NCBI GenBank assembly: GCA_028280915.1
Contig: JANQKX010000695.1
Coordinates: 1-10,874 of the forward strand
DNA from: Kiloniellaceae bacterium
GTDB taxonomy: Bacteria > Pseudomonadota > Alphaproteobacteria > Kiloniellales > Kiloniellaceae
Length of the DNA stretch: 10,874 nt
Direction: 5' to 3'
Positions within the stretch are counted from its first letter, which is position 1, and each line of letters opens with the position of its first letter. Shown piece after piece: positions 7,268 through 10,874 of this stretch. The notes beneath the pieces are model-generated. The model did no database searches, was not told the origin of the DNA, and was given only the letters and a program-made list of their open reading frames with translations. A program made the translations under genes and the position numbers.

Positions 7268-7951
7268 TTAAAAGTTCTCCACCCAGGGGCGCAGCTCCAC
7301 TTCCCAGGTCCAGGCCGAGCGCGGCTGCTTGTGGATGGCCAGATAGCTCTGGGCGATGGCATCGGGATGGAGCCGGCTGTCGGGCTGGTCCGGCGCGCTT
7401 TCGCCGATCCCCCCGTCGATGACGAAGTGGGCCACGTGGATGTTGTGGGGCGCCAGTTCCCGGGCCATGGACTGGGCCAGGCCGCGCAGCCCGAATTTCC
7501 CCATGGCGAAGGGGGCCGAGCGGGCGTAGCCCTTCACGCTGGCCGAGGCACCGGTGAACATGATGCTGCCGCTGCCCCGGGCCAGCATGGCCTTGGCCGC
7601 CTCTTGGCCCACCAGAAAACCGGCATAGCAGCTGACGATGATGGCGTTCTTGACCGCTTCCGGGTCCAGTTCCACCAACGGCCCGCGCTGACGCGCCGAG
7701 GCGTTGAAGACCACCAGGTCCGGCGTGCCCAGGTCCGATTTGACCGCGTCGAACAGCGCCGACACCTGGTCGGCTTGGGCCGCGTCGCAGGCATAGGCCT
7801 TGGCGTCGCATTCGGCCACCAAGTCTTTCAGCTTGTCGGTATTGCGCGCCGCCAGGGCGACTTTCATGCCCTCCCGGTGGCACAAGCGGGCCAAGGACCC
7901 GCTCAGGCCGCTCCCGGCCCCGACAATCAGCGCGATTTCCGAACTTGCCAT
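7268..7951 (-). CDS. Short-chain dehydrogenase/reductase-like protein with Phe at the catalytic Tyr, 227 aa
   Basis: A Rossmann-fold protein of the classical SDR type and usual subunit length. The dinucleotide-binding turn reads VGAGSGLSGSLA (10-21), an incomplete version of TGxxxGxG in which the last Gly is Ser17. VFNAS (81-85) corresponds to the NNAG region. The segment MFTGASASVKG (131-141) supplies the Ser. The active-site YxxxK has become F148-A-M-G-K152, followed by FGLRGLAQSMARELAPHNIHV. This combination, a degenerate glycine motif and Phe for Tyr with Lys kept, is a described feature of the SDR_c10 subgroup (cd05373), so it is a family trait and not local decay. Oxidoreductase activity is uncertain. 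The ATG at 7951 has AGGGAGA about 8 nt upstream. It lies between a GNAT gene (112 nt) and the TAXI gene (110 nt) on the same strand. Confidence 0.85.
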   Translation of the reverse strand: MASSEIALIVGAGSGLSGSLARLCHREGMKVALAARNTDKLKDLVAECDAKAYACDAAQADQVSALFDAVKSDLGTPDLVVFNASARQRGPLVELDPEAVKNAIIVSCYAGFLVGQEAAKAMLARGSGSIMFTGASASVKGYARSAPFAMGKFGLRGLAQSMARELAPHNIHVAHFVIDGGIGESAPDQPDSRLHPDAIAQSYLAIHKQPRSAWTWEVELRPWVENF

Positions 7952-8063
7952 GGACGTTTCTCCCTTCGTTTAGCGATCAAGACCATAGCCTATCGCAAGG
8001 CACGGGAGCGAGCCACGGTTGACTTTCGGCCGCGCGAATGGACGGCTTCACGAAGCGAGGTCG

Positions 8064-8555
8064 TCACGAACTGATGGCGATTGCCGGACAATCGGCGGTC
8101 AGGGCCGCCAGGGCTGGTCCGAAGAGGGCATATCTGATCGCATCGGTCGGCCGGCGGGAAAACCCGAGCTTTTCATAAAAGGCGATCGCCGCGGGATTGT
8201 CGGCTTCCACAGCCAGCGAGAATTTTTGAATGCCCTGCCGGACCTTTCGCCCGACCACGGCCGCCAAGAGGATCCGCGCCGCGCCGCTTCCCCGCAGCGC
8301 TTCCTTGACGTAGAGGTTTTGAAGCTCATAGCGCGCCAGTCCCTTGTGGAACTGGTAGGCATCATACCCCGCCAAAAAGCCCACGGGCCGACCATCCGCC
8401 TCGATCAAATAGGCTTCGTAACGCCCCCAGTCCGCCCGCAAGTCGTCCGGGGCCGGCCGGCTCGAATCGCCATGGAAAAGGTTGAGTTCGTGGGCCAGGT
8501 CGGCCAGCACCGCCACGTCTGACAGCGTGGCGTCGCGAACCTTGAAAGAGGTCAT
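8064..8555 (-). CDS. GNAT-family N-acetyltransferase, 163 aa
   Basis: A second, unrelated acetyl-CoA-dependent acetyltransferase. Motif A is ELQNLYVKEALRGSGAARILL (about residues 77-97), with the R-G-S-G-A-A turn binding CoA pyrophosphate. Motif B is VEADNPAAIAFYEKLGF (116-132), with Tyr127 as the likely general acid. An N-terminal VRDATLSDVAVLADLAHELN opening is standard for the family. ATG at 8555 was preferred to a TTG 18 nt upstream; GGGA stands about 8 nt before it. The C-terminal ~20 residues (ALTADCPAIAISS) extend past the fold and look unstructured. It follows the MarR-like gene by 54 nt on the same strand and is probably co-transcribed with it. The acceptor substrate is unknown; diamine/amino-acid acetylases share this shape. 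Confidence 0.87.
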   Translation of the reverse strand: MTSFKVRDATLSDVAVLADLAHELNLFHGDSSRPAPDDLRADWGRYEAYLIEADGRPVGFLAGYDAYQFHKGLARYELQNLYVKEALRGSGAARILLAAVVGRKVRQGIQKFSLAVEADNPAAIAFYEKLGFSRRPTDAIRYALFGPALAALTADCPAIAISS

Positions 8556-8609
8556 GGTGTTTTCCCAAATCAAGACGTGCCGGCCGGCGCCCGACCAAAG
8601 TCGACCGCC

Positions 8610-9026
8610 CTAGGGTTCCTCCGGCGAGGGGCCTTTGATGTCGATCTGGCGCACGGCGCCGCGCATCTCGCCCACCGCGGCGTCGAAAAAGCCGTCCAGG
8701 CGGTCGCGCATGTCATCATCCAGCGCCACCAGTTTGGAGCGCGCGTCTTCCGGATTGTCTTTTTCCACGATCAGGCCGTGGTCCAGCGCCCCTTGAACGT
8801 ACTTGCCGGCGGTGTGGGCCGACTTGATGGCTTGCATGTAGCCCAAGGCCTCCGTCTTGCGCACCGGCCCCGGCTGACGCCACAGCTGGGTCAACAAGTC
8901 CCAATAGGCGGAGGAATAAAACTCCTTATTGCCCTGGAAGACCCCGATCCAATTGGCCCCGATTCGGTCGATCATCTGCAAGTATTCGCGCCGCTGCGCG
9001 TCGTTATACTTCAATTCCTTCTGCAT
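8610..9026 (-). CDS. MarR-like winged-helix DNA-binding protein, 138 aa
   Basis: A small, highly charged helical protein with the outline of a MarR-type regulator. An N-terminal helix pair (residues 1-50) would dimerise. TEALGYMQAIKSAHTAGKYV (58-77) fits the helix-turn-helix. ALDHGLIVEKDNPEDARSKLVALD (80-103) fits the wing, with the family's typical D-x-R-x-K-L-V-x-L pattern. A C-terminal helix DRLDGFFDAAVGEMRGAV closes the dimer. The start at 9026 has GGGGTAGGGA just upstream; a longer frame to 9119 runs through a repeat-rich low-conservation stretch and is unlikely. It is the first gene of the minus-strand series, so it may regulate the GNAT/SDR/TRAP genes and itself. Similarity is judged by eye and the ligand is unknown. 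Confidence 0.68.
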   Translation of the reverse strand: MQKELKYNDAQRREYLQMIDRIGANWIGVFQGNKEFYSSAYWDLLTQLWRQPGPVRKTEALGYMQAIKSAHTAGKYVQGALDHGLIVEKDNPEDARSKLVALDDDMRDRLDGFFDAAVGEMRGAVRQIDIKGPSPEEP

Positions 9027-9036
9027 CCAATCCCTA

Positions 9037-9081
9037 CCCCTCTCACGGGCCTGCCCATGCCCCTCTCGGGGCTTGCCCAGG
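9037..9081. repeat. Imperfect 22-23 bp tandem duplication
   Basis: CCCCTCTCACGGGCCTGCCC (9037-9056, then ATG) is followed directly by CCCCTCTCGGGGCTTGCCCA (9060-9079, then GG). The copies differ by one deletion and a few substitutions. It lies immediately upstream of the MarR-like start and may be a decayed regulatory or slippage duplication. Confidence 0.6.
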
Positions 9082-9128
9082 GCGAAGTCATCCTGCCGCC
9101 TGAATGCTTCGCGGCCCACATCGCACTT

Positions 9129-9172
9129 GTGGCAGGGTGCAGGACAGCCTGCCGCTTCAATTATCCTGCCAC
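9129..9172. promoter_or_regulatory. Inverted repeat GTGGCAGG...CCTGCCAC, possible operator
   Basis: Perfect 8-bp arms (9129-9136 and 9165-9172) flank 28 bp that contain a further small hairpin, GCAGG-ACAG-CCTGC (9139-9152). It lies about 100 bp upstream of the MarR-like start, on its 5' side and in the divergent control region, a usual place for an autoregulatory operator. No known operator consensus is matched. Confidence 0.35.
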
Positions 9173-9270
9173 GTCAATCATATAGCACGATTTGCGCTGA
9201 TTTGCATCTATTTCTGCAGAAAATGACCGCTAGGAAGGACGACAAGCATGCCGAAACAAACGGCGCCATT

Positions 9271-9300
9271 TTGACAAGCATCTAATTTTTATCAATTAAT
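9271..9300 (+). promoter_or_regulatory. Candidate sigma70 promoter (TTGACA-N18-ATTAAT)
   Basis: A perfect -35 hexamer TTGACA at 9271-9276 is followed, after 18 bp of AT-rich DNA, by ATTAAT (4 of 6 to TATAAT). An alternative TATCAA lies closer (9290-9295). It points toward the lipoprotein gene about 175 bp downstream. Confidence 0.4.
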
Positions 9301-9353
9301 CAGTCGTTTATCTCGATCCCAAAGCGATCACGCAGCTGTTATTATCCGCATCA

Positions 9354-9382
9354 TTGACTGCAATATTACATGAAATTATGTT
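9354..9382 (+). promoter_or_regulatory. Candidate sigma70 promoter (TTGACT-N17-TATGTT)
   Basis: TTGACT (9354-9359, 5 of 6), an exact 17-bp spacer, and TATGTT (9377-9382, 4 of 6). It would give a 5' leader of roughly 85 nt before the lipoprotein ATG at 9475. This is the better placed of the two candidates. Confidence 0.45.
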
Positions 9383-9474
9383 TCAGTTTGTATGGATTGT
9401 TAAAAATCCCACGATCCGACGCAGCAGATTTTAATATCCCAATTCTTGGCGTCGAATTTGAGGAGACATGTCAC

Positions 9475-10029
9475 ATGGCCTTCACCACCCGCAAGATCCC
9501 CGCCCTATCCCGCCCCGCCCTATCCCGTACGGCCCGCCCCTCCCATCCCGTCCAGCGGGACGGACGCAAGGTCTTCGCCGCCGGCGCGGTGGCGCTCCTG
9601 CTTTTGGGCGGCTGCGCCAACAGCGGCTATGGCCCCAAGCAGACCGTCGGCGGCCTCGGTGGCGCCGCTTTGGGGGGCTTGCTTGGCTCCACCATCGGCG
9701 GCGGCACCGGGCAATTGGTGGCCACGGCGGCGGGCGTGGTGGTCGGCGGCGTGGTGGGCAGCGAGATTGGCCGCTCCCTGGATGACGTGGACCGTCTGAA
9801 GGCCCAAAAAGCCCAGGAGAAAGCCCGCGCCGCCCCAATCGGCGAATCCATCTCCTGGAACAATCCCGACACCGGCAACCACGGCAGCATCACGCCGGTG
9901 CGCGACGGCACCAGCACCCAGGGCCGCTATTGCCGGGAGTTCCAGCAGACCATCGTGGTCGGCGGCGAGCTGGAAAGCGGTTACGGCACCGCCTGCCGCC
10001 AGCCCGACGGCAGCTGGGAAGTTCTCTAA
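9475..10029 (+). CDS. Glycine-zipper lipoprotein, 17-kDa surface antigen-like, 184 aa
   Basis: A predicted outer-membrane lipoprotein. The N-terminus is long and basic; a hydrophobic stretch VFAAGAVALLLLGG ends in a lipobox LLGG|C with the lipidated Cys47. After it come glycine-zipper repeats (QTVGGLGGAALGGLLGSTIGGGTG, then AAGVVVGGVVGSEIGRSLD; about residues 56-103), as in Rickettsia 17-kDa antigen-type proteins (PF05433). A charged linker with AQKAQEKARAA follows, then a C-terminal domain with SISWNNPDTGNHGSITP and YCREFQQTIVVGG ... YGTACRQPDGSWEVL, the typical closing of this family. ATG at 9475 has GAGGAG 9 nt upstream; ATG at 9468 is too close to it, and the frame to 9370 lacks a site. 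The signal n-region (about 32 residues, with a small LSRPALSR duplication) is unusually long. It is transcribed alone, likely from the promoters in 9271-9382. Confidence 0.88.
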   Translation: MAFTTRKIPALSRPALSRTARPSHPVQRDGRKVFAAGAVALLLLGGCANSGYGPKQTVGGLGGAALGGLLGSTIGGGTGQLVATAAGVVVGGVVGSEIGRSLDDVDRLKAQKAQEKARAAPIGESISWNNPDTGNHGSITPVRDGTSTQGRYCREFQQTIVVGGELESGYGTACRQPDGSWEVL

Positions 10030-10081
10030 ATTACAGAGAAGCCCAAAATTACCAGAGAAACCCAGGTTAACAGGAGAGCCG
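10029..10081. repeat. Three imperfect tandem copies of a ~17-19 bp unit after the lipoprotein stop
   Basis: AATTACAGAGAAGCCCA (10029-10045), AATTACCAGAGAAACCCA (10047-10064) and GTTAACAGGAGAGCCG (10066-10081) share the skeleton TTA-C-AGAGA-CCC. The third copy is also the left arm of the following hairpin. The function is unknown. Confidence 0.55.
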
Positions 10082-10108
10082 CCAAATGCGGAGGGCCGGC
10101 TCTCCTGT
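10070..10108 (+). terminator. Strong hairpin with 12-bp perfect arms downstream of the lipoprotein gene
   Basis: ACAGGAGAGCCG (10070-10081) pairs perfectly with CGGCTCTCCTGT (10097-10108) around a 15-nt loop. It begins 40 nt after the lipoprotein stop, so it probably ends or protects that transcript, although no T-tract follows. It also covers an AGGAG and an ATG (see the small ORF at 10086), so a translation-control role is the alternative. Confidence 0.5.
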
Positions 10109-10223
10109 GGATCGATCGACTCTCATGACACTCGCCACCATGACACTGGTGGGGCGATTGCGGAGAAACGGTGCGCGAACAGCAAAAGGACTCGGCCTAG
10201 AATTGACTGCCTACTATATCTAG
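10086..10223 (+). CDS. Possible small ORF, 45 codons
   Basis: ATG at 10086 with AGGAG nine bases upstream opens a 45-codon frame beginning MRRAGSPVDRSTLM and ending ELTAYYI. It contains MTLATMTLVGRL, a short hydrophobic run, and several Arg residues. No family is recognised. The Shine-Dalgarno is inside the left arm and the ATG inside the loop of the 12-bp hairpin, which would hide the site when folded. The arrangement may be fortuitous. Confidence 0.2.
   Translation: MRRAGSPVDRSTLMTLATMTLVGRLRRNGARTAKGLGLELTAYYI
10135..10152. repeat. Short perfect dyad CCACCA-TGACAC-TGGTGG
   Basis: Six-bp arms around a 6-nt spacer. It overlaps a 9-bp direct repeat CATGACACT at 10124-10132 and 10139-10147 (period 15). 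No known binding site is recognised. Confidence 0.4.
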
Positions 10224-10226
10224 TAG
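10211..10226. repeat. Palindrome CTACTA-TATC-TAGTAG
   Basis: Perfect 6-bp arms with a 4-bp centre at the left edge of the AT-rich stretch. It could be a protein-binding dyad. Confidence 0.4.
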
Positions 10227-10579
10227 CCGAATGACCGAAAAATCACTAAATAAGCCAAACCTAATGATTGCCTTTTTGACAGAATCAAGTGGCGATGGGA
10301 ATGCTTTTCCAATGATTCCAATTGACTGTTATCCTTAGCGCGCAAAATAGAAAAGCTCATTTCCATAATTCCCTGCCACCGCTGAAAATTCTCAAGCACT
10401 TGCCTTGAAGGCACAAAGGGACTCGCTTTTTTCCAGCGCCTATGATTAAATGTTCTTGTTCTGTTCTAGGTGACAAGCAACCCGCCGGGCGCTAGATTTG
10501 GTGCCTCGTGAGGGGCGAGACCCAATATGTTGTACACATTTTGTCCGATCCACAGCTGTGGATGGACTGGAGGGGGAAT
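10224..10579. other. AT-rich region with no convincing gene before the last CDS
   Basis: GC is about 39% over 10201-10380 (71 of 180, counted) against a clearly GC-rich window. Including sites just left of this interval, it holds five GANTC methylation sites (10118, 10189, 10282, 10314, 10420), a TTATCCTTA DnaA-box-like sequence (10329-10337) and, near the right end, a CG-rich hairpin GCCTC-GTGA-GGGGC around 10503-10516. A minus-strand frame stays open from 10465 to 10220 (81 codons, no ATG start with a ribosome site; includes RRWKKASPF) and is listed only as a possibility. Confidence 0.5.
10543..10567. promoter_or_regulatory. 16-bp perfect palindrome with extended arms, just upstream of the last gene
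   Basis: ATCCACAGCTGTGGAT (10548-10563) is perfectly symmetrical. The symmetry continues outward as GTCC (10543-10546) and GGAC (10564-10567) with one extra base on the left. It ends 1 nt before the GGAGG ribosome site region and 12 nt before the ATG. Each half contains ATCCACA, the core of a DnaA box. It could be an operator, a replication-related site or an mRNA hairpin in the leader. Confidence 0.6.
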
Positions 10580-10874
10580 ATGGACGGATCGGGGTTAATT
10601 GACGGTTTGGACGGCAAAAATTCGGTTTGGGACGAGCTCGACCAGGCTGTGGATAAGCGCGGTATTTATGGGCAAAAACCCCGTACGGCCGTCCCTCCCA
10701 AGGCGGCAGCGACTGCTGCGCGCGAATCCAAGGGGGCAGGTTCCAATGGCGCAAAATCCAATGAGACCGCACGTCCGCTCAACATCGCCGATCAGTTGGC
10801 CGAGTTGGAGGAAGCCGCCGATATGTTCGAGTCCGGAGAGATCCGTGACGAGTTCCAGAACGAGCGCGGCATCA
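10580..10874 (+). CDS. Unknown protein, N-terminal 98 residues (3' end outside window)
   Basis: The frame is open from ATG 10580 to the right edge with no stop. A GGAGG at 10569-10573 stands 6 nt before the ATG, supporting this start. The visible part has an acidic N-terminus (MDGSGLIDGLDGKNSVWDEL), a helix-like DQAVDKRGIYG, a low-complexity Ala/Lys/Ser/Pro linker (about residues 33-64), and then an acidic helix IADQLAELEEAADMFESGEI (69-88). No signal peptide or membrane segment is seen. I do not recognise the family. Codon use is less GC3-biased than in the genes to the left (TTA, ATT, GGT, AAT and TTT-type codons are present), suggesting a different origin or a start-proximal bias. A perfect DnaA box lies inside it. 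Confidence 0.6.
   Translation, partial: MDGSGLIDGLDGKNSVWDELDQAVDKRGIYGQKPRTAVPPKAAATAARESKGAGSNGAKSNETARPLNIADQLAELEEAADMFESGEIRDEFQNERGI
10648..10656 (-). promoter_or_regulatory. Perfect DnaA-box sequence (TTATCCACA on the minus strand)
   Basis: TGTGGATAA on the plus strand is the exact complement of the TTATCCACA consensus. It lies within the last CDS and about 90 bp from the two ATCCACA halves of the palindrome. A single 9-mer can occur by chance, so its role depends on the cluster. Confidence 0.35.

Larger units (their letters stand above)
9027..9474. other. Intergenic region between divergent MarR-like and lipoprotein genes (448 bp)
   Basis: No convincing gene is seen here. The left third is GC-rich and holds a tandem duplication and inverted repeats. 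From about 9180 it becomes AT-rich and carries two plausible sigma70-type promoters facing the lipoprotein gene, a 9-bp direct repeat GACAAGCAT (9241-9249 and 9273-9281), and a one-mismatch DnaA-box-like TTATCCGCA (9342-9350). Confidence 0.6.

Noticed and set aside
9370..9474. N-terminal extension of the lipoprotein to an ATG at 9370
   Set aside because: It would overlap the -10 of a candidate promoter, has no ribosome site, and would bury the signal peptide more than 80 residues in.
10029..10081. Tandem units as a CRISPR array
   Set aside because: Units are adjacent without spacers, degenerate and only three; no cas genes.
10203..10232. TTGACT at 10203 as a promoter
   Set aside because: No acceptable -10 hexamer at 16-18 bp spacing.
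10446..10772. A 108-codon minus-strand frame opposite the last gene
   Set aside because: No ribosome site or recognisable domain; the plus-strand frame has an ideal GGAGG-ATG and stays open to the edge.

Overview
The window is GC-rich chromosomal-type DNA whose gene content fits an alphaproteobacterium: a TAXI-type TRAP transporter with a fused permease, a Xaa-Pro/imidazolonepropionase-type amidohydrolase, a YcaD-like MFS carrier and a 17-kDa-surface-antigen-like glycine-zipper lipoprotein. No rRNA, tRNA, CRISPR array or intact insertion sequence is visible. The taxonomic placement is inferred from gene families and composition only.

Left part (1-4366). The C-terminal ~300 residues of an amidohydrolase enter from the left edge (+). 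A small TIGR03067-like protein (-) follows, then a same-strand cluster (+): an MFS transporter whose last codons overlap a GNAT acetyltransferase by 8 bp, and, 67 bp further on, an unusual two-domain protein. This protein has an N-terminal TIM-barrel-like phosphate-binding domain (about residues 1-220) fused to a C-terminal methylglyoxal-synthase (MgsA) domain. The MgsA half keeps the core Asp/Lys/Thr-Gly framework but has replaced several catalytic or phosphate-binding residues, so its real reaction is open. This fusion is the strongest candidate for something undescribed.

Middle part (4367-9026). Five minus-strand genes run toward the fusion gene. In transcription order they are a MarR-like winged-helix regulator, a GNAT acetyltransferase, a short-chain dehydrogenase-like protein with Phe in place of the catalytic Tyr, a periplasmic TAXI substrate-binding protein, and the fused TRAP permease that partners it. 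The last two clearly form an uptake operon (18-nt gap). The others may be co-regulated. The TRAP gene and the fusion gene converge with only 7 nt between stop codons.

Right part (9027-10874). A 448-bp gene-free region with two plausible sigma70-type promoters and inverted repeats precedes a glycine-zipper lipoprotein gene (+). After it the composition changes. Between 10030 and 10579 there are imperfect tandem repeats, a 12-bp-arm hairpin that encloses a possible 45-codon ORF start, a stretch of about 39% GC (counted over 10201-10380), five GANTC sites in 307 bp, several DnaA-box-like sequences and a 16-bp perfect palindrome just before a new gene of unknown function. That gene runs off the right edge and contains a perfect DnaA box (TGTGGATAA). 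Together these signals resemble a replication-origin-like or heavily regulated junction, but this is inference from motif content alone.
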